DNA from: Alistipes sp. An66
Lineage (GTDB): Bacteria; Bacteroidota; Bacteroidia; Bacteroidales; Rikenellaceae
Assembly (NCBI RefSeq): GCF_002161445.1
Contig: NZ_NFHT01000001.1
Span: forward strand, 1-64,000
DNA: 64,000 nt
Direction: 5' to 3'
A program made the position numbers and the translations under genes. This document shows positions 53,261 through 61,524 of the stretch, one piece after another. The first letter of the stretch is position 1; each line of letters opens with the position of its first letter. The notes under the pieces were generated by a model. The model saw only the letters and a list, made by a program, of their open reading frames with translations. It did not search any database and was not told the origin of the DNA.

Positions 53261-53298
53261 GAGACAGAACTTTTTTCGGAACAGAGAGGACCTTTTTC
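53261..53298. promoter_or_regulatory. Candidate HTCS operator: direct repeat
   Basis: GAGACAGAACTTTTTTC (53261-53277) and CAGAGAGGACCTTTTTC (53282-53298) match at 13 of 17 bases with a 21-base offset, two helical turns. They lie in the gap between the divergent HTCS and GH130 starts. The binding role is inference. Confidence 0.35.
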
Positions 53299-53355
53299 AA
53301 AAGCGTAGAATACGTTTCCTGAAGAATAGAGAACTATGTTGTCCCGACGGTTGTC

Positions 53356-53364
53356 TATTTTTGC
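53356..53364 (+). promoter_or_regulatory. Promoter -7 box of the GH130-SusCD locus
   Basis: TATTTTTGC fits TAnnTTTG, with 20 bases to the ATG at 53384. The -33 element is not at the normal distance, as expected for a promoter that needs an activator. Confidence 0.6.
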
Positions 53365-53383
53365 AAAACCTAAATTAACCATT

Positions 53384-54574
53384 ATGAGGAAATCATTCAA
53401 TGTCATTTTGCTCCTAATGGCCGGGATCATGGTTTCCGGCTGCGGAGGTGCGGGGCGTTCCGGAACGGAAAGCGCCGCAGGCGGAAATAGGTTGCCGGAA
53501 TGGGCCTTGGGCGGATTCGTACGTCCCGCAGAGGTTAATCCCGTTATCCAGCCTGATCCGCGAGTCAAATTTTTCTGTCCGATGCGCAGGGATTCTGTCG
53601 GATGGATGGAAAGCGATACTTTCAATCCGGCGGCGACCGTCAAGGACGGAAAGATCTGCGTACTTTTCCGTGCCGAGGATAATTCGGCGACGGGTATCGG
53701 CAAACGCACTTCGCGCATAGGTTTGGCGCAAAGCGAGGACGGCGTGACGATGGAACTCCGGCATGATCCGGTACTTTTCCCGACAGAGGATGCCTTGAAG
53801 TCGTACGATTGGCCGGGCGGATGTGAAGATCCGCGCATTGCCGTAACCGAAGATGGCACCTATGTAATGCTTTACACATCGTGGAACCGCCGGATTCCGC
53901 GGCTCTGTGTGGCTACGTCGCGAGATTTGGTGAATTGGACGAAACACGGCTACGCTTTTCAGAAAGCTTACTCAGGGCGTTTCCGCGACTTGAAGAGCAA
54001 ATCGGGATCGATCGTAACCAAACTCGACGGCGATAAACTCGTCATCTCGCGCGTAAACGGTAAATATCTGATGTATTGGGGTGAACGGATGATCAATATT
54101 GCCACGTCGGATGACTTGATCAACTGGACTCCGGAATTGGATGAAAACGGAGAACTGAAAGGCGTGGTCTATCCGCGGAATGGCTATTTCGATAGTGCGC
54201 TGACCGAATGCGGTCCTCCGGCTGTGCTGACCGATAAAGGCATCCTTTTGCTTTATAACGGTAAGAACCGGGTTGACGCCCACCGCGACATGCGTTATCC
54301 GGCAGGGACTTATTCCGCAGGACAGCTTTTGTTCGACTCGGAGGATCCGGGAAAGGTACTCGGGCGTCTTGACGTGCCGTTCTTCCGTCCGGTGGATGAT
54401 TTCGAGAAGAGCGGGCAGTATAAAGACGGTACGGTCTTCATTGAAGGATTGGTTTATTACAAATCCAAATGGTATCTTTACTACGGCTGTGCCGACTCAT
54501 ACGTCGGGGTTGCCGTCTACGATCCGGAGGTCGAGACGCCCGGAGATTCCGTCCCAGAAACGACCGAGGTATGA
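53384..54574 (+). CDS. GH130-family lipoprotein (beta-mannoside phosphorylase/hydrolase type)
   Basis: A 396-residue lipoprotein (lipobox VSGC, Cys20) with a five-bladed-propeller GH130 domain. Landmarks include FRAEDN (95-100), GGCEDPRI (145-152) and TECGPPAVLTDKG. GH130 enzymes act on beta-1,2- or beta-1,4-linked mannosides, mostly by phosphorolysis, and some are hydrolases. The subfamily cannot be fixed here. The ATG at 53384 is supported by the promoter box 20 bases upstream and gives a signal peptide at once. It is the first gene of the plus-strand run and overlaps the EEP gene by 4 bases. Confidence 0.85.
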   Translation: MRKSFNVILLLMAGIMVSGCGGAGRSGTESAAGGNRLPEWALGGFVRPAEVNPVIQPDPRVKFFCPMRRDSVGWMESDTFNPAATVKDGKICVLFRAEDNSATGIGKRTSRIGLAQSEDGVTMELRHDPVLFPTEDALKSYDWPGGCEDPRIAVTEDGTYVMLYTSWNRRIPRLCVATSRDLVNWTKHGYAFQKAYSGRFRDLKSKSGSIVTKLDGDKLVISRVNGKYLMYWGERMINIATSDDLINWTPELDENGELKGVVYPRNGYFDSALTECGPPAVLTDKGILLLYNGKNRVDAHRDMRYPAGTYSAGQLLFDSEDPGKVLGRLDVPFFRPVDDFEKSGQYKDGTVFIEGLVYYKSKWYLYYGCADSYVGVAVYDPEVETPGDSVPETTEV

Positions 54575-55437
54575 AACGGATACTTGGACTATTTCTGTTA
54601 TTGGCATCGGGAATGTTCGCCGGAGCACAAACTCTCACCGTAGCCAGTTACAACCTCCGAAACGCCAACCCGAAAGATGCGGCTCAGGGAAACGGATGGG
54701 CGCAACGCTGCCCCGTAATCGCCGATCTCGTCCGTTTCCACGATTTCGACATTTTCGGTGCGCAGGAGGTGCTTCATGGCCAACTGCTGGACCTGCTTGC
54801 GGTTTTGCCCGATTATGATTATATCGGTGTGGGACGTGACGACGGCGTTGAAAAAGGCGAATACGCTCCGATCCTCTACAAGCGCGACCGGTTCCGGCTC
54901 CTTGACTCGGGACACTTTTGGCTGGCTGAAGATTCCACCCGGCCTGTCAAAGGCTGGGACGCTGCTTACGTACGCATTTGCACTTGGGGCCGGTTTCTCG
55001 ACAGGAAAAGCCGCAAACGGTTCTGGTTTTTCACGTTGCACACCGATCACAAAGGTCAGCGTTCACAGATAGAAAGCTGTCGGTTGGTATTGGACAAGAT
55101 CCGGGAGATGTGCCGCGGTGAACGTGTCGTTCTCACGGGAGATTTCAACGTGGGCGAAACGAGTGACTGCCATGCTCTGCTGTGTGAATCCGGAATACTT
55201 GGCGACGCTTACGATGCGGCGCCGATCAGGCTGGCAACCACTGGCACGGAAAATTGGTTCGATCCCGATGTGAAGACTTTCCGGCGTATCGATCACGTTT
55301 TCATAACACCCGGTTTCCGGCCGTTGCGCTACGGCATTCTGACCGATACTTATCGAGTTCCTACTGACACGGCGGGAAAATACCGGGCACACACGCCTTC
55401 GGATCATTTTCCTGTCGTCGTGGAACTGGACTATTGA
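54571..55437 (+). CDS. Exported EEP-family phosphodiesterase/nuclease (first copy)
   Basis: A 288-residue protein with a signal peptide (about 1-20, ending AGAQ) and an endonuclease/exonuclease/phosphatase (EEP) fold. Key motifs are SYNLRN (Asn28), GAQEVL (Glu66), GVGRDDG, LHTDHKG, TGDFNV, RIDHVF and SDHFPV, so the catalytic set is complete. EEP enzymes cleave phosphoesters in nucleic acids, inositol phosphates or sphingomyelin, and many Bacteroidetes copies lie beside SusCD genes with unknown substrates. The ATG overlaps the GH130 stop (ATGA). It lacks a lipobox, so it is probably periplasmic. Confidence 0.88.
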   Translation: MKRILGLFLLLASGMFAGAQTLTVASYNLRNANPKDAAQGNGWAQRCPVIADLVRFHDFDIFGAQEVLHGQLLDLLAVLPDYDYIGVGRDDGVEKGEYAPILYKRDRFRLLDSGHFWLAEDSTRPVKGWDAAYVRICTWGRFLDRKSRKRFWFFTLHTDHKGQRSQIESCRLVLDKIREMCRGERVVLTGDFNVGETSDCHALLCESGILGDAYDAAPIRLATTGTENWFDPDVKTFRRIDHVFITPGFRPLRYGILTDTYRVPTDTAGKYRAHTPSDHFPVVVELDY

Positions 55438-55535
55438 GTATTGGCAGAAATGGCCTCGAAATGTCGTGGCGGGACTTATCTTTTGCTCGGTACGCCATTT
55501 CGGATCAATTCGTAAATCTACTAACTGAATAAATT

Positions 55536-58500
55536 ATGAAACATTTTCAAAACTATCGGCTGTTCCGGCCGCTCGTCGGAGCGATACTGCTCTTGATATC
55601 GTTCTTTTCGGTTAGTCCGGTCGCCGCACAGACCTCACAGTCTGTTGTATCGGTCTCCGGTCGAGTAACCGACACTTCGGGACAGCCGATCCCCGGTGCC
55701 AGTGTCATTGTGAAAGGCACGACCATCGGCGTTACTACAACGGACAACGGTTCGTTTTCCCTGCACAATGTTGCGACAGGGGCCACGGTCGTTGTTTCGT
55801 TCATAGGTTATGCCGACCAAGAGTTCAGCGTACTTGCCTCGAAAGACGTTTACGATGTCGTATTAGCCGAGGATGATACCCTAATCGACGATGTGGTCGT
55901 CGTAGGTTACGGCACCCAGAAAAAAGCGAATCTGACCGGCGCAGTAGCACAGGTGACGTCGAAAGAGTTGGAAAATCGCCCGGTCGCCAATCTCGGACAG
56001 GCTTTGCAGGGTATGGTTCCCAATCTCAACGTGACGGTTTCTTCGGGCAAACCCGGTGCAGGAGCCAGTTTCCAGATTCGCGGCACGGGTTCGCCCAACG
56101 GCGGCAGTCCGCTGATTCTTGTCGATGGCGTGGAGAGTTATCCCGACCGCATCAACGCCAACGACATCGAAACGATCTCTGTGCTGAAAGATGCGGCCTC
56201 GGCTGCCATCTACGGTGCAAAAGCCGCTTTCGGCGTGATTCTGATCACCACGAAGAGCGGCAGCCGGAATCAGAAAGCAACGGTATCCTACGATGGCTAT
56301 TTCGCTTTCTCGGCGCCGACGACCTCTACCGATTACGAGACTCGCGGCTATTATTCGGCCGGCATCGCCGATTTTTTCATGGAATCGGGTCGCGGCGTAC
56401 GTTATACCAATTACACCCCGGCCGACTATCAGGCCATGTGGGAACGGCGTAACGACAAGACAGAACATCCCGATCGTCCGTGGGTCATCATCGACAACCG
56501 CTTTGGACGCGAAAACTACGTCTACTTAGCCAACTTCGACTGGTACAACTACCTCTACGACATGAGCCGTCCCACGACCGATCACAATATCAGCATTTCG
56601 GGAGGCAGTGACAAGATGTCTTATCTCGTCAGCGGACGATATTATTCGCAGGAAGGAGTACAGAAACTCGGAGACGACGGCTATAAATCGTACAATATCC
56701 GTTCGAACCTTTCATTCGAGGTTCGCCCGTGGCTTGAAATTAAGAATTCCACACGTATGTTTAGCGGTCGCTATACTTATTCGGGAGTGGAGAGCGAATC
56801 GACCAACTGGCGCCGTCCGGGAATGCACTGTCTGGCCAGTTTCGTCCCGATGAATCCCGACGGAACGTCTGTGGCTTATACTTCTCTGACTTACTCTTCG
56901 ACGCACTTCCCGTCGGACGGATGGGTCGCTATGATGCAACAGGGAGGTACCGGAGGCCACAATCTGACTCAGGAAATGGCCACCAAATTCGATTTCATCT
57001 TCAAAATTCATAAAAATCTGACGGCACAGGCCGATTTCGGTTATAAGAAAGGGTACCTGCGCAATGACTACCGGGAGATGGATGTACAGTATTCGAAATA
57101 CCCGGGTGAGGTGGAGACGATGACAACCAATTACTCCGACTCCTATCGGGAGGTAGTCTACGATCAGAATTTCTATACGGCGAATGCTTTCGCCACCTAC
57201 AAAAACGATTGGAACGGACACAACTTGGAGGTGATCGGAGGTTTCAACTACGAGACACGCCGCCATCGAGATCTGAAAGTTACACGTGAAGATCTGCTGA
57301 CTAAGGAACTCTCGGATTTTAATCTCGCTGTGGGTGAAATTCCCGAACTTACCGGAGGCCGCGACGAACGTGCAACCGTAGGCATCTTCTATCGAGCAGC
57401 CTACAACTATAAAGGACGCTATTTATTCGAGATAGACGGTCGTTATGACGGATCGTCGAAGTTCCCTCGCGGGGATCGCTTCGGATTCTTTCCTTCGTTT
57501 TCGCTGGGGTACAGGATCAGCGAAGAGAAATTTTTCGAGCCTGTCCGCAGCGTAATCGACAACCTTAAAATTCGGGCCTCTTACGGTACGCTGGGGAATC
57601 AGGATGTAGGATCGTACGATTACATACAGAGCATTAACACGCAAAAAGTAATGGGCAACTACACGTTCGACAAGGTCAGCGGGGGCGCTTATGCCTATGC
57701 AGACGATCCGGTAGCGGGCAATCTCACCTGGGAGAAAGTGGTCCACAAGAATATCGGTATTGATTTGAATATGCTGCGTTCGCGCTTGAACCTTACGTTC
57801 GATGCTTATATCCGCGATGTAAAAGGCATCCTGACTCAAGGAAAATCGCTGCCGTCAATTTATGGTGCTGATGAGCCTATGGTCAATGCCAATGACATCC
57901 GTACCAAAGGATGGGAACTGGCACTCGGCTGGCGGGATTCGTTCAAGGTCGCCGGACGTCCTTTCCATTACGCTGTGACGGCGACCTTGGCTGATTATAC
58001 GGCCAAGTACACCAAAGTGGATAACCCTTCGGGAATTTTGAGCGACCCCTATGTAGGCAAAGAGGTGGGCGAAATATGGGGATACCGTATAGATGGTTTG
58101 TTCCGGACGACCGCCGAAGCCCAGGAATATGCCTCCCGGATCGATCTGACCGAAGTCTGCTACGACTATTTTCGCACTGATGCGGGCGAATACGGACAAG
58201 GAATTCAAGCCGGCGATATGAAATATCTCGATCTGAACGGCGACAATGCCGTAAATGAGGGGGCAGGTACGCTCGATAATCCGGGTGACCGTGTGAAAAT
58301 CGGAAACAGCACCCCTCGTTATACCTATGGTCTGAACCTGTCATTCGAATGGTGCGGATTCGACATTTCGACCTTCTTTCAGGGCGTAGGACGTCAAGAC
58401 TGGTATCCTGCCAACGACAACATCAAATTCTGGGGTCCCTATGTCCGTCCGTTCGCATCGTTCATTCCACGCAATTTCATGTCCGATGTTTGGAGTGAAG

Positions 58501-58829
58501 AGAATCCCGACGCCTATTTCCCCCGCGCTCGTGCTTATTCGGCCCGCGATTCCAAGCACTCAATGCGCAACGTCAACGATCGTTACCTGCAAAATCTGGC
58601 TTATTGTCGCCTGAAAAATCTCACTATTGGGTATAGTTTGCCCGAACGATGGATATCAAAAGTAGGACTTTCGAAATGCCGCATCTATTTCAGCGGTGAA
58701 AATCTGTTCTACTTTACGAAATTGCACAGCGATTTTATCGATCCGGAGCAAGCGACTACCAACAGCGGAAATTCGGACGCCTATCCGTGGTACAAAACCT
58801 TTGCTTTCGGCGTCAACCTGACATTCTAA
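55536..58829 (+). CDS. SusC/RagA-type TonB-dependent outer-membrane transporter
   Basis: A 1097-residue TonB-linked transporter. The signal peptide (about 1-32) is followed by a CarboxypepD_reg-like domain (about 39-112, VSGRVTDTSGQPIPGASV), the TonB-box-like DDVVVVGYGTQKK near 119-130, a plug domain (about 130-245) and a 22-strand barrel ending in a C-terminal Phe. With SusD it imports large ligands into the periplasm. It starts 98 bases after the EEP gene, in a gap with a possible TATCTTTTG box near 55477, so it may have a second promoter. SusD follows by 10 bases. Confidence 0.96.
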   Translation: MKHFQNYRLFRPLVGAILLLISFFSVSPVAAQTSQSVVSVSGRVTDTSGQPIPGASVIVKGTTIGVTTTDNGSFSLHNVATGATVVVSFIGYADQEFSVLASKDVYDVVLAEDDTLIDDVVVVGYGTQKKANLTGAVAQVTSKELENRPVANLGQALQGMVPNLNVTVSSGKPGAGASFQIRGTGSPNGGSPLILVDGVESYPDRINANDIETISVLKDAASAAIYGAKAAFGVILITTKSGSRNQKATVSYDGYFAFSAPTTSTDYETRGYYSAGIADFFMESGRGVRYTNYTPADYQAMWERRNDKTEHPDRPWVIIDNRFGRENYVYLANFDWYNYLYDMSRPTTDHNISISGGSDKMSYLVSGRYYSQEGVQKLGDDGYKSYNIRSNLSFEVRPWLEIKNSTRMFSGRYTYSGVESESTNWRRPGMHCLASFVPMNPDGTSVAYTSLTYSSTHFPSDGWVAMMQQGGTGGHNLTQEMATKFDFIFKIHKNLTAQADFGYKKGYLRNDYREMDVQYSKYPGEVETMTTNYSDSYREVVYDQNFYTANAFATYKNDWNGHNLEVIGGFNYETRRHRDLKVTREDLLTKELSDFNLAVGEIPELTGGRDERATVGIFYRAAYNYKGRYLFEIDGRYDGSSKFPRGDRFGFFPSFSLGYRISEEKFFEPVRSVIDNLKIRASYGTLGNQDVGSYDYIQSINTQKVMGNYTFDKVSGGAYAYADDPVAGNLTWEKVVHKNIGIDLNMLRSRLNLTFDAYIRDVKGILTQGKSLPSIYGADEPMVNANDIRTKGWELALGWRDSFKVAGRPFHYAVTATLADYTAKYTKVDNPSGILSDPYVGKEVGEIWGYRIDGLFRTTAEAQEYASRIDLTEVCYDYFRTDAGEYGQGIQAGDMKYLDLNGDNAVNEGAGTLDNPGDRVKIGNSTPRYTYGLNLSFEWCGFDISTFFQGVGRQDWYPANDNIKFWGPYVRPFASFIPRNFMSDVWSEENPDAYFPRARAYSARDSKHSMRNVNDRYLQNLAYCRLKNLTIGYSLPERWISKVGLSKCRIYFSGENLFYFTKLHSDFIDPEQATTNSGNSDAYPWYKTFAFGVNLTF

Positions 58830-58839
58830 ACATACGACC

Positions 58840-60597
58840 ATGAAACATACGATCATCAATGCGTTGTTCCTCTCCGCAGCTATAGCCTGTATATCGTGCG
58901 AGGACATGCTCGACTATCAGCCAAAAGACCGTCTCTCCCCGGATACCTATTTCAAGACGGAGACCGACTGCGAACTTTGGACAAACAATTACTACACCGT
59001 CTTCCCGTCCGCCGAGGGTATTTATAGCGAGCCTTACGATGTTATCGTGCGCGATGTGCTGGCCGACGAAATATCGGGAGTGCGCAAGCCCATGCCGACC
59101 GACGGTAACTGGAACTGGGAAAAGTTGCGTGAAATGAATTTCTTCCTTTCACGTGCATCGCAAGTCGAGGATGAGTCCGTACGACTTGAATACGAGGGTC
59201 TGACCCGCTTTTTCCGGGCCTATTTCTACTTCGAGAAGGTCAAACGCTACGGCGATGTACCATGGGTGGACCGTCCGCTGGGTTCGGATGAAGAAGAACT
59301 GTACAAAGGACGCGATTCGCGCGAGTCGGTTATGGAGAAAGTAATGGAGGATGTGGATTTCGCCATCGCCAATCTGCCCGAGGTGCAGAATGTCTACCGC
59401 GTAACCCGATGGACGGCTCGCGCTTTGAAGTCGCGTATCGCGTTATTCGAAGGGACATTCCGGAAATATCACGGACTCGACGGATATGAAGAGTTTCTTC
59501 AGGCGTGCGTCAATGCTTCGGAGCCTTTCTTGACCGGGCCTTATTCGATTTACACGAGTGGCAGCACGCCTTATCAGGATCTTTTCACATCTCAGAATGC
59601 CATTGAGACAGAGATTATTTTGGCGCGGGCCTATACGTCGGCCATCAGCGGTATGACGCACGATGTCAACGGACACCTTACGGGTGCGACGATGGGACGT
59701 CCCGGCATGACGCGCAACGTGGTCAACATGTACCTCATGCGCGACGGATCACGCTACACGGATCAGGAGAACTATGCTATCAAGACATTTGTCGAAGAGT
59801 GCAAGAACCGCGATTTGCGCATGGCGCAGACACTCCGCACTCCGGGGTACAAACGAATCGGCGGCAGCAAGGAACTGGCTCCGGACCTTTCGCGCTCGAC
59901 GACCGGATATCAACTTATCAAATATCTCACCGAAGAGAAATATGACGCAAACAAAGCCTCGACCAACGATATGCCTCTTTTCCGGTTGGCGGAGGTGCTG
60001 CTGAACTATGCCGAAGCCAAGGCCGAACTGGGAACGTTGAAACAGGCGGACCTTGATAATACGATCCGGCCGTTGCGTGTTCGTGCCGGGTTACCCGACC
60101 TCGACATGGAAGAAGCGAATGCGAATCCTGATCCTTATCTCTCCTCACCCGAAACGGGATATGCCAACGTGACCGGAGACAACAAGGGGGTCATTCTGGA
60201 AATCCGCCGCGAGCGGACGCTCGAAACTCCGATGGAGGGACTTCGTTACTGGGACATTGTGCGTTGGAAAGAAGGCAAACGTTTCGAGAAGCCTATCGAA
60301 GGGCTTTACTTTCCCGGTACGGGTGAGTACGATCTTGACGGGAACGGGTCGGTTGACGTTTGCATATACGATACCGAGAAGGCTCCGGGAAACAGCGCCG
60401 ACGTACTTTACCTTAAATTAGGGTCGGATATCGTTCTGAGCGAAGGAACGAGCGGCAATGTTTTGGCTCATAGTACACAGCAACGTATCTGGAACGAAGC
60501 GCGCGATTATCTTTACCCCATTCCGACCGATGATCGGGTGCTTACGCAGGGGGCTATTTCACAGAATCCCGGATGGAATGACGGACTGCCTTTTTAA
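58840..60597 (+). CDS. SusD/RagB-type surface lipoprotein
   Basis: A 585-residue lipoprotein (lipobox CISC, Cys20) that caps the SusC barrel and binds the ligand. The fold has TPR-like helices and a RagB/SusD C-terminal domain, with the family stretches MLDYQPKD, FFRAYFYFEKVKRYGDVP, LRLAEVLLNYAEAK-like (FRLAEVLLNYAEAK) and IRRERTLETPMEGLRYWDIVRW. The gene directly follows susC by 10 bases. The next gene begins 17 bases later. Confidence 0.95.
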   Translation: MKHTIINALFLSAAIACISCEDMLDYQPKDRLSPDTYFKTETDCELWTNNYYTVFPSAEGIYSEPYDVIVRDVLADEISGVRKPMPTDGNWNWEKLREMNFFLSRASQVEDESVRLEYEGLTRFFRAYFYFEKVKRYGDVPWVDRPLGSDEEELYKGRDSRESVMEKVMEDVDFAIANLPEVQNVYRVTRWTARALKSRIALFEGTFRKYHGLDGYEEFLQACVNASEPFLTGPYSIYTSGSTPYQDLFTSQNAIETEIILARAYTSAISGMTHDVNGHLTGATMGRPGMTRNVVNMYLMRDGSRYTDQENYAIKTFVEECKNRDLRMAQTLRTPGYKRIGGSKELAPDLSRSTTGYQLIKYLTEEKYDANKASTNDMPLFRLAEVLLNYAEAKAELGTLKQADLDNTIRPLRVRAGLPDLDMEEANANPDPYLSSPETGYANVTGDNKGVILEIRRERTLETPMEGLRYWDIVRWKEGKRFEKPIEGLYFPGTGEYDLDGNGSVDVCIYDTEKAPGNSADVLYLKLGSDIVLSEGTSGNVLAHSTQQRIWNEARDYLYPIPTDDRVLTQGAISQNPGWNDGLPF

Positions 60598-60614
60598 TCT
60601 AAAAACGAATCGAA

Positions 60615-61499
60615 ATGAAAACATTGAAAACGATAGCCTTGTTATTCTGCTTGGCAGCAGGTGCATCCGCCTGCCACGATCTGGAAGGGGACAATTCCGA
60701 TTTTGATCTCGGATTTGCCTCCGGGAATGGCGGTTCAAATCCTTATGTCGATGGTTACGACCGGCTGGACAACTCCCTGCGCCTGGCAACCTACAATACT
60801 CATCGCTGCGAAGGGCCTATTACACAGGATCCGGCCTATGATCGGGCGCACTACGACATGACGGCCAAGGTCATCAGCCTTGTGGCACCCGATGCCATTG
60901 CCCTTCAGGAACTGGATGAAAAGACCTCTTGGCATCGTGTCTCGCAGATTGAGGAACTGGCGAAACGTACGGGAATGTATGCCACGTTCGGTCGTGCCAT
61001 CGACCAGCGGGGAGGGCAGTACGGCAACGGGATTCTCTCGCGCGAAGAGCCTCTCTCGCACGATATACTTTCCCTGCCGAACCCCGATCAAACCGAAGCC
61101 CGCATCGCTCTGGTAGCCGAATTCGAGCGTTTCGTCTTCATCGCCACGCACTTCTGTCACAAATCGGAGGTTAACCGTACGGCGGCTGCCACGCGGCTGA
61201 ATGAATATGCCGCAGAACACTTCCAGACGTCGGACAAGCCAGTCTATCTGGCTGGAGACCTGAATCTGAACAGGACGACGTCGGATGCTTTCATTGAACT
61301 GCTCAAAAGCTGGAAAATCATCTCCTCGAATGACTACACGATGTCTACGGGAAACACCCGCATCGACTACGTTTTGGTTTACACAGGCAATCAGGCTTCT
61401 TGTGAAGTACTCGGAGCAGCCGTTCCGACTTTCTCGGAAATCGATGTCTATACCGTCTCGGACCACCTGCCTGTTTTCGTAGACCTCAAGAAAGAGTAA
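60615..61499 (+). CDS. EEP-family lipoprotein (second copy)
   Basis: A 294-residue lipoprotein (lipobox SAC, Cys20) with an EEP fold: ATYNTHRCEG (Asn61), LQELDEK (Glu99), THFCHK, AGDLNLNR, RIDYVL and SDHLPV, so the catalytic set is again complete. It differs clearly from the first EEP protein of the locus and is not a recent duplicate. The lipid anchor and place after SusD suggest a cell-surface enzyme acting on the substrate before import, while the unlipidated first copy acts inside. The substrate is unknown. It is 17 bases after susD. Confidence 0.87.
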   Translation: MKTLKTIALLFCLAAGASACHDLEGDNSDFDLGFASGNGGSNPYVDGYDRLDNSLRLATYNTHRCEGPITQDPAYDRAHYDMTAKVISLVAPDAIALQELDEKTSWHRVSQIEELAKRTGMYATFGRAIDQRGGQYGNGILSREEPLSHDILSLPNPDQTEARIALVAEFERFVFIATHFCHKSEVNRTAAATRLNEYAAEHFQTSDKPVYLAGDLNLNRTTSDAFIELLKSWKIISSNDYTMSTGNTRIDYVLVYTGNQASCEVLGAAVPTFSEIDVYTVSDHLPVFVDLKKE

Positions 61500-61524
61500 A
61501 TGCCCAATTAAAGACTGTGTTGTT

